Source: Monarcha castaneiventris obscurior
Taxonomy: Eukaryota; Chordata; Aves; Passeriformes; Monarchidae
Length of the DNA: 64,000 nt
NCBI GenBank assembly: GCA_026261815.1
Contig: JAMPIT010000549.1
Span: forward strand, 620,001-684,000
Direction of reading: 5' to 3'
Of this stretch, positions 36,537 to 50,545 are shown piece by piece (the first letter of the stretch is position 1; the number at the start of each line of letters is the position of its first letter). Position numbers and translations under genes: made by a program. The notes beneath the pieces were generated by a model. That model did not search any database. It was not told the DNA's origin and was given only the letters and a program-made list of their open reading frames with translations.

Positions 36537-39500
36537 AAATAAATTATTAAGCAAGTAGAAATATGGTAAAATATGACACATTTCCAAAAAGTCCACCTAA
36601 TTATTTCTGGAAATCCACTGCAATCTCTAAAAATTCTAACATAAAACAAGAAGGTTTTTTGTGTGACAACAAAACAGCTACGTCACTTGCCTTGAGGGCT
36701 GCTAAGATCATAGCCCCTAAAGAGAAAGAAATAAATTAAAAACAAACAGACAAAAAAAAATATGTCTAAATCCTTTTCAAAATAACAAGCAGGTAAAAAA
36801 AAGATATAAGAAATTCCTCAGTGGGAAAGGTTGCAGAGTTGGATTTTATCGGGGAACACAAAATTTCCAACACACAAACTCAGAGTATTTGCAGTTATTG
36901 TGTTATCCCAGCTCAGTAGTTCCTGAAAGAGTAGAGAAACATTGTCACCGAGGAAAATAAGGAACTGTCAGCAAAAGAATCGGGTTTAATTCTATTTTAT
37001 GCAAGGCAGGTTTGCTACAAGTTGATACAAGAATATGCAATAAAAGAAATTATGAAGTGCTAATTATAATTGCTATGTTTCGTGAAGGATCAGTCATGTA
37101 CTGGATGGTACAGGATGCAAGTAGAATTATTCCAAAATGCCAGAGTGGAGCCATAGTCTAGAGCTGTACTCAAGAATGTTATTTTCACTGAAATTGTCAA
37201 ATATGCAGTAGAAGCTGCCTGTTTCAGCATTTCAGTAGATTTACCATGCTTAGATAAAATGTTTTGTCTTGGTGATATTAAAATTATTTCAAGATTGTTT
37301 TTTAATCAACTATAATTTTATTTAGACTGGTATTTTTCTAAACTGTATTTAGAAATGTGTATTTTTGACATATTTTGACTCAGAGACACCAAGGAGATGT
37401 CATTTTAATTACAGAGAAGTTGGGCAATTGAAAGTAATATAATGTACATTTTTATCCTCATGGGATTAAAAATAAGAAAAAGCACAGATAAGTGTAACTT
37501 TTTATTACTATTAAGATTTTAGGCTTATGTGAATCGGTGCAGTTATTATAAAGAGTCTGAGTTATCATTTCATCTCACACCCAAGAAGAGGAGGGGAAGA
37601 AATGATATGTATTCATACAAACAGCAGTGCCCATAAAGAAATTGCTACTTGGCCCCAAAACCATGGGATTCTTTGTGTTTGGAGCTGCAGGAAGAGGAGC
37701 AGTCAGCCCTGTCCAGGACAACAGGGCGTCCTTCCTGCCTGGCCCTGCCCTTGCAAAGCAAACAGTTCTCACCATGGGATTTGAGGGAAAACTCCCAGTA
37801 CAAAATGAAATTTCCATGAAGTGTTTTTCTCCTTCAGCTCTTGCTTGGGTTATGTTGTTGCATCTTCTGCTGCATTGTTCCGTGATGGCTTGAAGCATGA
37901 CCATGCAAAGTGCTAATTTTGTTTACATCACTGCTGCGGACCAAAGTGCTCCCTGGCAGCTCATAGCAATCAGGCAACTCCTGAAAATAAAGCCTTATTA
38001 TAAACCCTGTAAGGATTAATCCTTATAAAGGATTATTTTGGGTGAGCGCGCTGAGAACAGGTGACTCTTCAGAAGATGCTGTCCTCAGTGGGAAGGAGAA
38101 CAGAAGGGAAAACGCCTCTTTCAAACTGGAGGATTGTTTATCAGGAAGCAGCACTTCCAGGCTTTCCGTGGGTCTTTAATAAATGGCATTTGTAGCGTTT
38201 TTCTGTCAGGAATTCAGCTGTGCCTGTAACTCAGGGGTGGTCGCAGCTGGACGTGGGGGGAGAAACAGCTCTTCCAGGGGAGACATTGACATCATTGGAA
38301 TGTGCTGCCAGGAGAGAACAAAAGTCGAGCATGGATAAGCAGCAGCAATCCCCAGGTGAGGGGCAGAGCCTTCCCAGAGCTCTGCTCTCAGCGGCAGAGC
38401 CGTTTGGGAGTGCTGGAGTGGCTGCGATCCCTAACAGGATTCCTGTCACGCTGCAAGCAGAAGGGATTGATCTTCCATTAAACATTTACAAGGCTTACAA
38501 GTGAGCTGTACAAGAGGAAATGTGAAAGCACCAGAGATGGGCTGAAGATTCCAGGAACACCCTGCCTTAGATCTTCCACGATAATATCTTGGGAAAGTGG
38601 AACTGAAACGCTGTTTTAAGATTCTCTTTGCCTTAAATAATCTTCAGGCTTTTTTTATCAAAATATTTTTCTGCCGTATTTGTTCAGGCAACAACTGGAA
38701 TGCAAACAGTTTTGTGTAGTGGACAAGACCTGGCATCTCCATTTGAGCTCTGATCTCATTTTTCATGGGGAACTAAGCCTACTCTCTGTAGGTTTTTTAT
38801 ATCCTTACACATTTACACTGTTATCAGAATAAATACTTTCTTTTTTCTAGAGAGTATTCCAGGATACAAACTACGTGAGTAATCGGTATGTACCTGACCT
38901 TATGTTGTTTGGGAAGCAGCTTTAGGGATTTTAAGAACAAAATGTGTTTTAAGAGTCTCATATGGCCATTGCCAATTGCACTTGTTTAAACATAGAGAAC
39001 AACCCCTTCCAGCCTCAGTTTTCCCAGCTGGAAAAAGGTAAGTATTGAGACATTTATGGAAGTCATAATACCTGTATCTGTAAAATATTATTGAAAGCAC
39101 AGTTCTGTGCCACTCTGCAATCAGAAATATCTGCACTGGGAGTTTAATTAACACCTTTCTTCAGTACAAGAAGAGTAGGATTTCATAAGCTGCTGCTCAG
39201 AAAGAACAGAACGTAGTAAAAGAAAATCAGGAAAATTTGGAGAGGAGCCTATTCACCCACTCTTTTTTCCCTCACTTTGCTCTCTAGATTCTAAGATTTT
39301 ACACCTCACTGCCTTGAAGGGGTTGCCAGTATTTTCCTTCTCTCTTCAGCCAGCCACGGTCACTGTTCATTGACAAACAGCATCCGGGTGGAGATTCCAT
39401 ACCCTTCACTCGAACCACACTGCAAAATGCACTTCCTTGTGGTGGGGCAGCAGTGACCCAGAGCCTCTGTCTGGGGAACAGCAAGAACAGAGCTGATAGC

Positions 39501-40198
39501 TTTGCTCTCATTGCAAGACAACACAGCTGCTTGTAGAGTGAACCTCCTGAGGGAAGCATGGCTGGAAGCGGGTGGGAGCAATAAGGAGTTTCCCCAGGGC
39601 ACTTATAGAGAGCTGTGCTTGGCCAGGGCGTTGTTTTAAAAGACCATGTGTTTTGGGGCAACAAGAATGCCATTCAGGGTGATGACAGAAAAAGGATGTT
39701 TGGGATGGGATTTTAGATGGCTTTTCCAGCCATTCCAGCCAAAATTATTCTTTCTGCAAGAATAATTTTAAGCGAGGATGCCCTTTGGTCTGTGTAGCGT
39801 AGAAGTTCCATTTCCCTTGTGATTTGAAAGGACCTTATTTCACTTCCATGCAGCAGTGGAGCCTCCTTAGCTCCAAGCAATCCCTGCTGCCCCTAAAAGT
39901 CGTTGTTTCTGTTCTCCTTGAGACGCTCCAGTGGTAATTATCTGTATCTCTGTGCAGAGGTACTCGGGCCTCTGAGCTGCTCTCCGATAATGAGACAGGA
40001 ATCTGGCCCTGCCAGCACAATTTCTTAGCAAGGTAATAACCATGGCATCATAGGATGACCTAAGCCACGTATTAATAACTACTCAAAAATGTGCCAATAA
40101 TCAAGGTTGACAAGACTCAAGTGTATTTAGTTTCACAGGCTAGCAGGCCATATCACTTAAACATGCCTGGAACATTTTTGGGAAGGCACAGATGGGTA

Positions 40199-40216
40199 TG
40201 GATGGATGGATGGATG
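40199..40216. repeat. (GGAT)n microsatellite
   Basis: Four to five copies of ggat/gatg, ending in gatgagttgg. Confidence 0.9.
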
Positions 40217-43200
40217 AGTTGGTTTAAACATCTCACACCAAGCTGCCAGTCCGACTGCTGACAGCAGCAAAGGTGTGTTATTCCCAGCACTGGAGCTGAG
40301 GTTAGGGGGCGTGCCTGACACTGTTATATTTTTATAATTGTGTACAATTATTTGAAACTCATTTTAAACTGCAGCTGTAGCTGTCGTAGCCAGATTGTCC
40401 AGAACAAAAGTGAATCCTTCAAATAGAAGGTGCAAGACAGGCAGAATAAGAAGGCAGCAGTAAATCCCTTTGCCTGCTGGAGCTGTTTTTGGTTTCTACC
40501 TGCCCTTGACTGCAGCAGGTCTTTGACCTCAGGCCATGTCAAAGGAAACATAAGTGGTTGGCACTCTTAGTCGAACACTCACACCCATACGTGGGACACT
40601 TCTGTGACAAGTTTATTGACAAAATAAGAAAAAAACGTTGGATATTTTGGGGCTTTTAATTTCTCTTTCTACATAACACAAACAGAGGTAATGGCAAAAG
40701 TCAGAAGCACAGCAGACCTGTGCAAAGGATCATAAAACAACAAACTTGCCGTTACCTGAGGGGGATTAGTTTGCCCATGTCTTACCTTAATCAAGATAAA
40801 TTGAAGAGTAGAAAGATTCTGTGGAAATTCACCCATCTGGAAATCCTAAGCACTTAAAATATGCCAAAGAGAATGATTAAAATTAGAGTAATTTTAATTT
40901 AAGGTAGAATCTGGCCTTCTAAATTCAGCATCTGCTTCTGTGTGAAGTAAATATGCAAACTGTCTGTAATTCTCTTTCTCCTTTCCATCTCCCACCTGGC
41001 TTTTGACTTAATTGATTAAAGACAATCAAAAATAGGTATAAAAAATTGTGAATGCTCACCTTTGTTTCAATCTACACTCAGACATTTGAATATCTAACTT
41101 CTCCCCAAGGCATCTTTACAAGGATGAGCCATCAAAATCCTTTCAATAGCTCCAATAAAGCAGTATTCTTCTAAACACAAGTTTGGAAGCACGACTAATG
41201 AAGTAAACAATGATTAGTTCAGAAATGGCAGGGGAATGGGGAGTGAAGAACGTTTGTTCTGCACCTGCTGGAGCTCTGCAAATTTACCATGAGCCACTGG
41301 AGGCCTCGCCCTGGGAGGTGTCCTCAATAATGAGGCAGAAGTTGGTGTTTATACCAACATCAAAGAAAGGCAACTTTCTGGGCTTATCGAGGGTCTGATG
41401 AACATACTCAGGACACTGATGTTGTGCAAGAATATTTTGAGCCTTAGGATTCCAGCCCCTCTGATACTGCTGGCAAGCAGTTTTGACACTGAATAATGAT
41501 GTGCAAAAGCAAAGTTACCCAGCACTGATGAAAAACCAGCAGCTGAAATGTTCTCATCCTGAATGGACACAGTCACAAAAAATAAAAAACCAACAAAACT
41601 TTAATCTAAGAGGGCCTATTTATTAATTTGTAGTAGGTATAAAGAAGTGTGTATCTATATTTGGGGTTTATGTAGCATGTGTAGGAGATATAATTTAATG
41701 ATACACTAAAATACCTACACTGAGGACAAATAATGCCATTAGTGGGCTCTGCTGACAATCCTACTGCTCTGAAAGTAAATTAACACCAAGGTCTGTCAGA
41801 AAACCTAACAGTCCCAAGAGGTTAGAGCATCTTATTTACTATATTTAGAGAATTTAACAGAGAAAAGAAGTTAGTAGATGCAAATTATTTTTCATATCAA
41901 GTGCTAGCATTATAATTACCATTATTAAAAACAGTAAAATGGACCCTAAGTTTTGTGATGTCTAGTGTAAGTCTGCTCTGTGAGAGCTCAATACAAAGCC
42001 CACTGAAGTCAATGAAGAGACAGAAAATAAATCCACAAGCCACAAAAATTTTAGCTGATATTTTTAGCCCTCTGGTTTTAAAACTGATTTAAAACGATGT
42101 ATTTGAGTAAATTATTCAGAATCAATGTCCGATCGATTCGAGTTCTTTTTGTTCACAGCACGTCCAGCAGCAGATTATTTTGGTAGCTGATTCAATGTTT
42201 GAATGCAGTGAGAATATTTCCCGTGTATTTTGTACTGGGGATAATTCATTGTATCTGCTTGACACCACACTCAGAGTGCCAGTTAACTGGGATCACTGCA
42301 TGAATCTCCTTTGATTGGATTAACATAAGTGGGATAAGCAAGCAGATGTATAGATGAGCTGAACCGCATGGGAAACGTGCTCATCTGTCCACTTCAAACT
42401 GTTTCTGTGGCTTCAGAGAGAAAATAATTTAAATTGATACACTTCTGTTCTGGAACTGTGCAAAGAAATGGATACTAACGTTTACCTGCTATGCACACAA
42501 ACACAAGGTTATTCAATCAAAAAAAGAAAGTTACAGCATCTGAAAACCTCAAAGGAGATGAATCCGGAACCTTCCTATTGCACACTCTGAACCTGGAAAG
42601 CTTCCTTATGCGTTTGGCATCAAATCATTCTGGAAGAATTGGATCAATAGAAAGTTACCAAGACCAGAAATCCAGATGGTGTTGGTTTCAGCCAGATAAA
42701 TTAGCTTCATTGGGTTTGGCTCACTTGTCTATTCCTGTTGATCTATGAGAATTTATGGAGAGCTGGACAAGAGCCAAAGCCATACCCCATTCATTACTGG
42801 ATGTGACTCCAGTTTTTCCTGTTAGAGGAGAGCATAATAGATGATCTTTTTTTTATCTGAAGTACATAAGAAATTCGATTTTAACCAACAGTTAAATGTT
42901 TCTGTGATGAAAATTGTGTATCTGTTTGTTAATCAATTTTCCGAACATAAATGTTAATTTTTTTACTTTATCAACCAAAACCTCAGATGACTTTAAAAAA
43001 GCAACTAATGACTTTTTAATTACCCTCTGGATATGTCAGCCTTGTTGGTTTCGGAAACGATTTGTTCTTCTTTGTTATTTATATTTTAGTAGTGTCCCAG
43101 TACCTTAAGCTTCATTATTAGCAAGGTTTATTATATAAAATTAGACACCACACTGCGTTTTCACTGAAATTTATTCTATTAATAAATAAAATAAGCACTG

Positions 43201-46200
43201 ATAAGTAAAAGCAAAATATTTTTCCGTCTAATTTTACAAATATTGTGCCGCTACCATAAAGTGATAAAATATGCATCTACAAGATACGTGAATGATAGGA
43301 AATTGTCTCTCAAAAAAAAGGTCAATGGTGTTAAATAAAGCACATTCCCAAATGAAAGTGTCCTTAATCCTAAATTAATGTGAGGAGAGGTGATTATTGC
43401 CCACTGACTCCTGGTGAACGACACAATTTGTAAGGCCTCTAGCGAGCAAGTTGAAAGACACGTTTGAAGCACAGTGATCATGGGTTTTACCTTACACGTC
43501 TATATTTAGTTCCAGCTGTACCAGGTCAGAATCAAAGGCAAAAAAGGCAGAACTAGAAACGCTCGAATTTCAAAGTGCAGGAATGTTGACTCAGAAAGGT
43601 CACTGCCAGTTAATCTGGACGTTTCTTCACTGCGATCTGAACTGCGGGTTGTTAGAAGGATTTCTCTGTGCTACTCACACCTCTTCTTAAGCAGTACCAT
43701 AAGTAGATAAAAGTGAGAAGAGTTTGGTCAAAATGTTCTCTGGAAGCTCCCTGACAATGAGCAAACCTGCCAGCCAGAAAAAGTAAGGCTCTGTCACTTT
43801 TGCCTAGTTCCATTTTGTCTGGAGCAACCAATTCTTATATACACAGAGCATCACAAGAGTTTTGTTTCGAGGGAAGGACTTACGAAGTTGCTGACTTGTT
43901 AATTTCTGAGTTAAAGATGTCCAGCAACTTCTGAATGGTAAAGGAGAGGCGCATCCAATTTGATGCAAAATGGATAAAATCATACTGGACATATTTTGAC
44001 ATTGAGAAGGAGAAAAAGAAAACCCTTCAAATTGCCATTAGTCTAAATGCATCAGTCACATTAGGCTCAAATTGCAAAGCTGAGGTAACTTGTAGGCCAC
44101 AGTGAAGTTCACTCGGTTGTGTCCACCTCGCATCACAATTATATTACCTGCATGTTCTGTGTGTACATCTATTCCATTATCCTGTAAATACTGTGAACAC
44201 AAAATTCGTGATGACTTTAATGTAGCAAAAATCCATTGTTGTAGGCAATTTTTTCAGCAGGTATCTGATATGACCAATTACCTTCATGTCTGTTATTAAA
44301 GTTAGACATTCAAGCCCTCTCTTATGTCAGGAGATCTGTCCACAAAAATATTTTAAATTTACTCAGTATTCCAGACCTTGCGCAGACAGCACAGAGAGAA
44401 GTGAAGAAGAAGATACACATAACTAGGGTTGTTTGAAGCTGAAACGAGACAGACATCATTCTTTGCCTTCGACATTTTCTTATTTATTATTATTTTGCTC
44501 TGCAGGAGAAAGTAGTGGCAGATAAATTTCTAAAGCTGGTGCCTCTTGCAGTTCATCCCTCTGCATTCCCTGGGTGCAGTGCTGACACATGGTGGTGAAC
44601 ATTACCCTCTGTTACACTTGAGTGGAACTTCTGTACTTTTTCCCCAGTGCCCAATTTAGAGCAGAAAGTGGCGAAGAGCAATCGCCTTCCTCCGAGTGCT
44701 CTGAGTGTCATTTCCCTGTTTCTGTGCTTGATAGTTTCCCTGTGAGGAGGCAGAACATATTTCCATCTTCCTTCAGCTACATTTTCCTGCTATTTCATTA
44801 TCATCTGCTAAATAGCATTGCAGCAAATACTTAAATGCATTGTCTGGGATAACAACGGCGACACAGCTGAGAATGTGCTGAGACTGCTGCATATGCAGCA
44901 ACTGTGTCATTGCTTCAATGTGAGCTCGTCCTCCCCCAGGTTTGTTTTGCTCTCTTTGTCTATCTTGTCACCATACTTCTAGTTTGGCAGAAAACTTGTG
45001 CTTTATTTACTGCGTTTCTGAAATACTCGTGCCTTCATGGAGACATTGAAGAGTTCCTTGCTCTCTCTCGTCATTAGGACTCATCTGTTTTGCCTCAGAT
45101 CCCACTCAACTCAACACTGAGGCAATTACACACATGCCTCTGACAAAAATTAACTGTTCTCCCCAGGTGAAAGGCTTGGATTTATCAGGCAAGGAAATTT
45201 GCTTTAAATCCTCGTGCCTTTTATCACCTCACAAGCACTGGCACAAAGATTACTCACAACAGCCAATTCTCAGCCCTTCCCAGGAGCTGATCTCAGGAGG
45301 CAGGAGGAAGGTCTCATCTCCAAAGCAATTCCACCTTTTTCATGTAGGGTGATAATCCTACTCAGGTTTCCTTTACTTGAAAGTCTTACTTTTCTCCATT
45401 TGCTCTCAGTCAGCTTTCATGGCGAGGAATTACTTTTCTCATTATAATCATGAGCTTTTCTTCCTAAGATATTGCAGAGCTCAGAGATGACTTTGAGCGT
45501 GTCCTTCCCCCGTTTCCCCATCAGTTGGCATGGAGACACAACAGCTGCTACAAATCACAGGAAAGATGCTTAACGGGTAGGTTTCAGAGAAAAGTTCCTG
45601 CTAAAGAAACCACTAAATTTGCAATCACAGCCCTTGTTCTGGGGTGGCTGTAGCTAAGGGAAAATGCATTTCGGAAGGGCATGCCTAAGGTACGAGCAAG
45701 ATTGTGTTGAGACACAAGCTGGGATGGGTCTGAAGCACTTACATTCTGTGCACGAGGTGATTCTTGGCCTCCTGGTGGGAGATGGAGCCCACACAGTCGG
45801 GATCACACAGATCCAGTGACACCAAGGTGCAGCTGGAGATGCTGCCTCAGCTTTGAACTCCTCTGGCCTCAAATGCCATCATGACTCTCCAGCACTCAAA
45901 CACGTGAGAGTTCAGAGCTAAGCCCGTCATGTACAACTGGAAAATCCACACTTTCTAGGGCAGCCACATGCTGGAAATCATGAGCTGAGAGTGCAATGAA
46001 TTAATCTGTAATGTCTATACAGTCCTGCATGCCAGAATCAGAACCAAGCCCCCTCTCCTCCCATCCTGCTTTGGAGTACATGGAGATGGGCCAAAGTACA
46101 CTGCCAATGCTGCCTGCAAGTGCCTTTCTGGATTGCTTTGGATTTAAGGATGGTATTTTTCCAGATAATTGCCTTATCAGACTGTGTAACTTCCTTATCA

Positions 46201-48904
46201 GACCTTACATAATTTGTAACAGCCCTGTGTGCACTTCCTTTGAAGATCAGTGCTCCTACATCCCCTGGGACCCATCTGGAAATTCCCAGTGGCATCTTAG
46301 GATCAGAGACAATTATCTTCATTCATTTTACTAGGTTGTATTTTGGAGATTCACACCCCACCCCCCCAACACCACAGGAATCCTGCATTTTCAGACTGTC
46401 ACTATTTCCTGATTTGTGTTAACAACATTGAGCAGGTCTAATAAATCTTTTCCCCAAGCCCATTCCATTCCCTGGTAGCAGATATTTCTCTAAAAAGAGT
46501 TTTATGGACCATTTGGAATTCCAGCCAAGATTTAACAAATCTTTAAAAATTAAAATGAAATTCCCAATGGTTATATTTTCAAAAAAAGGCAAGCAACTCT
46601 CTTTAAAATTATTAAAACTCATTTAAATGGTGGTGTGCTTGTTTTTGATCCTGGATGCTCCCGTTTTCTGCTTAGAACACACTTTTTGCAGATGAACAGC
46701 ATTCCCATTAAAATGAGGGTTTCAATGGAAATGCTGACATACTGAAGCAGAAAAGCTGGTGCTTTTGAAATTATGCAGGGTACATCAGGTGGGATATATT
46801 CTCTCATAAAAATTATGTTCTTATAATTATGTCACTCTCCTTCTGCAGGGTTGAGGTGCTGACAAGTTTAACACATGTTTTTTTGGAGATGTTACACCAC
46901 ATACAGGAAGAATGTTTCCAAGCTCAGTTACTAAGAAATCAGTGAGTATTGAATGAGACAACCCCTCAGCACAAATGTGAGTGTCAATCCTGACCTTCCT
47001 CCCACATCTTCAGCTGCTTTTATTTTTATTTGGCCAATCAATTTAGTATTCGTGACACCAGCACCTCACATTTTATAAAGGTGAGATACTAATAAAAGGA
47101 AGTGACCATGACTGTTCAGGAAACCCCTGGCAGACACAGACGTGGAGCCAGGTGTCCTGTACCTGTCTGAAATTCCCTCCTAGCAGGGGCTTATTTTTTC
47201 CTTTAGGTCACAAAAGTTAGGATGGTGGAAGTGCCACTACCACAATTTGGCTTTCACTCCTCGTGTTACACACATGGACTGCATATGCACTTATTCCTGT
47301 CACATTGTAGCCATAGAGAGTGTTGGAGGACAGAGTCAACTCAAAAACTCTTTCCAAAAAGGGTTTTTTCTCTTATTCTCCTTTCTTTCCTTCTTCTTAA
47401 CAGCACTACGGCTGGGAAGAGCATCTGATAATTCCATCATTGCTGGAATTTAGTTTCAAAAACTAAAAAATAACACAGAAGTGTGTTACAGGGTTAGAGA
47501 ACACAAATATGCCCTGTGTGTTTGGAGACCATGTTTGGCGAGCTGTTGGGGAGTATTCTAATTGTAACTCTGAGGTTTCCACAATGTCTGTGGGGAAAAG
47601 CAGGACTGGTGTTTTCGTGACATTGAACGCAAATAGCACGACGTCAGTGTGGAAACCCTGATCAAACCAGACAGCTGAATCCACCAGATCCTAATGCCCC
47701 ACGTATCCAAGAGAAGGGACGTGGTTTCTGGCCTCACTAAACCCAATACCAATGCTAACAAGGTTTGCATTAAGCTAAAAAAAGACTCAAAGTTGCAAAA
47801 GTGTTCAGGAAAGCACTTTAAAGTACTCGTGTTGAGAGACGAAGGCTGTTGCACAGCGGGGTGAGGGCTCTAACTCAGGTGCCTCTGTGTGCACATGTGT
47901 GCACAGCTCGTGTTTGGCCAGGGCTGTGGCACAGCTACAACAAAGGTGAAAATCATCCCAGCATAGTTTCTGCACAAGTTTTTATTTTCTGGAAGAATGG
48001 CTGCTTTCAGAGTCCTTCAAATGTTTAAAACGTTTGGAACAAGAGCTCAAGTCTCTGTAAGTCTTCAGAGAAACAGAAATCTTTCAGATATCTGCTATGA
48101 TCCCGAAAAGATTTATTTTTAGTAGCATTACTGTGCTTATGTGAAGTGTATGTTTCAGAGACACTCAAGGTTCTGACCTGTTTTTATGCTTGTTGCTGAT
48201 CAATCAGAGCTTGAACAACTTCTGCAGCTCTGGAAAAGCTTGAACTGAACTTGTGGGAGTAGCAGGGAGAGCAGGTGAGCTGAGGAGCTCGTTAATGAGG
48301 GCTAAGAAACGACAGGAACTCAGTGTTTGGATGGCAACGCATTTTTCCCCCATCTAATTGGTCTTTTCCTTTTCTGTTCTGTCAGTTTGCATTTCCAGAT
48401 AAGGTTATGAGAGAAAGAGAAATAATCCTATTAAATAAAACTACTTATTGATATTTATACACATAACTTCCTAGAAGATTTATTAATATAATTACAATAA
48501 TTAACAAGCATATATTTTCCTCTTCAACATCTTCTGCACATTGCATACTAATCCTCACGGTGTTTCAATGACTTCCTTTAGAAAGCAACACACAATTGGT
48601 ACTTCTCAGAAGTTATAGACATTTCCTCACTGCCCCTGCTTACTGCTCCATGTGTGGAAGGAGCGAAAAATTCATCAAAAAATGGAGTTTACGAGGTAAC
48701 TCATCCCACAGAGCTCGTTTGCTGGGAGAAGCATCAGCAGAGCCTGCTTGCTCCCACCTTGCTCTCCTAAGGGCCAGTTAGGTAAGAGAAATCCTAATGA
48801 ATGCTTACTTCGTGCTTAGAAGCATATTTTGAGTCTGATTTCCTTGAAGCAAAGGAGGTTCTTCATGGCCAGGTGTAAAACTAACCTGACTAGCAAGGGC
48901 ATCC

Positions 48905-49343
48905 ATGGCTGTGAAATGATGGAACACCTCTCCTGTGAGAAAAGGCTGGCGGAGGTGGGATTGTGCAGCCTGAGGGAGAGAAGACTCTGGGGTAAAGCTA
49001 CTGAGGCCTTCCAGTGCCTATCAGGGCTCCAAGAGAGCTGGAGAGCTTTGGACAAAGGCTTGGAGTGACAGGACAAGGGGCAACGGCTTTGAGCTGGAAG
49101 ACGCAGATTTAGATTGGATATTAGGAAAAAATATTCTTCCCTGTGAGGGTGGGGAGGCCCTGGCACAGGGTGCCCAGAGAAGCTGTGGCTGCCCCTGGAT
49201 CCCTGGCAGTGTCCAAGGCCAGGCTGGACAGGGCTTGGAGCAGCCTGGGACAGTGGAAGGTGTCTCTGCCCATGGCAGGGGGTGAGACTGGATGGGCTTT
49301 AAGGTTGCTTCCAACCCAAATTATTGCATGATCCTATGATACT
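48905..49343 (+). mobile_element. CR1 LINE fragment, sense
   Basis: Sense CR1 is seen from the ORF2 end (gaacacctctcctgtgag, cagcctgagggagagaag, gacaaggggcaacggcttt) through the core to ggctttaaggttgcttcc and the tail tgcatgatcctatgat. The left edge is approximate. The core at 49133-49249 is 115/117 identical to that at 50294-50410. Confidence 0.92.
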
Positions 49344-49830
49344 GCAAATGATATAGCTACAGTTATGAGATCAGAATTCCAGGACTGGCCAAAAATATCT
49401 ACAAGATTTAGTCAAATGCCCAAATCCATCAATCTTCCATCTGTATTCCTTGAGCTTCAGCACAGACTTTGCTGCCATTTTCAGACTTCCAGGCTCCAGA
49501 GGATGCACAGGCAGCGATATCTGGATATTTCCTTACAGACTCTCCACTTCCAGCTGCTGGGCCTCCTTGGTGAGAGCTGAGTGGTTCGTGCTGTGACTTC
49601 CCAGCAAACCCCGAGGGGGAGGAAGTGGGTAATTTCTGCTGTGTGGCAGAGTTAAACCATTCCCATTGTGATCACCCCAATCAGTTATTTTGTTCAGCTT
49701 CTTCAGCACTCTCTTCCCCAGCTGTGCTGTGGCTGAATGGCACTGTGACACTTTAGAGAATTATGAATTCTGTTCAGTTTTGTGAACACTATTTGTAATT
49801 GCAATAACCAGTGCGGATTAAATCACCTTC

Positions 49831-49848
49831 TTTTTTTTTTTTTTTTTC
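49831..49848. repeat. Poly(T) tract
   Basis: A run of about 17 T, not attached to a recognisable element. It lies between the two CR1 copies at 48.9 and 50.2 kb. Confidence 0.85.
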
Positions 49849-50214
49849 TGTGCAAAATTGCTACACATTGTGGGGATAGACTCTGAAAGACTGTGACAAA
49901 GAAATCCAATTTTATCAGTGTGGAATGACTCTTCCCAGCTTGAATAATGGTGCTACTGTCAGCAAGGCTTTTAATTGAAATGGATTTTATACAAAGAACT
50001 AAACCAAGCCTGGCCTGGCCTGAGAGATCCAGAGTCCTCCAAGGGCCAGCTCACCCAGTGACTCAGGGAATTGATTTATATCACTTGGCCAAGAAATCTG
50101 GGGAGTTTTGCGTGTTAGCCTGCAATATATGCGATAATACTTTGAACCAGGATATGCTGCACACAAGCATTAAAAATAAAATAATATATGTTATTTAAAA
50201 AATTAATTATGGGA

Positions 50215-50480
50215 GAGGTTGGAGTACTTCTGCTATAGAGACAGACTGAGTTGGGGCTGTTCAGCTTGGACAAGAGAAGGCTCCAAGGAAGAAATTCTTC
50301 CCTGTGAGGGTGGGGAGGCCCTGGCACAGGGTGCCCAGAGAAGCTGTGGCTGCCCCTGGATCCCTGGAAGTGTCCAAGGCCAGGTTGGACAGGGCTTGGA
50401 GCAGCCTGGGCTAGTGGAAGGTGGCACTGGGTGGGCTTTCACACCCAAACCAGTCTGTGATTATACGATTCTATGACTCC
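50215..50480 (+). mobile_element. CR1 LINE fragment with internal deletion, sense
   Basis: Starts in the ORF2-end region (tggggctgttcagcttgg, acaagagaaggctcc), then jumps directly to gaagaaattcttccctgtg. It therefore lacks about 170 bp that the neighbouring copy at 48905-49343 retains. It then runs through the core to the tail ttatacgattctatgactc. The internal deletion marks a rearranged copy. Confidence 0.9.
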
Positions 50481-50516
50481 ATATTTCAACTTGATAATAC
50501 AAAAAATGCTGTCACA

Positions 50517-50545
50517 TTTATTGGCCTTTATTGGCCTTTATTGGC
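50517..50545. repeat. Tandem decamer (tttattggcc)n
   Basis: Nearly three tandem copies of the 10-bp unit tttattggcc, just after the CR1 tail at 50480. Coordinates may be off by one base. Confidence 0.85.

Noticed and set aside
38220..38504. Plus-strand frame of 94 codons in slightly GC-richer DNA
   Set aside because: No family resemblance, no splice sites in register, and a similar frame on the opposite strand.
45654..45872. Exon-like GC-richer patch on the minus strand
   Set aside because: Checked as a possible missing BRINP3 N-terminal exon; the encoded residues do not resemble the family.
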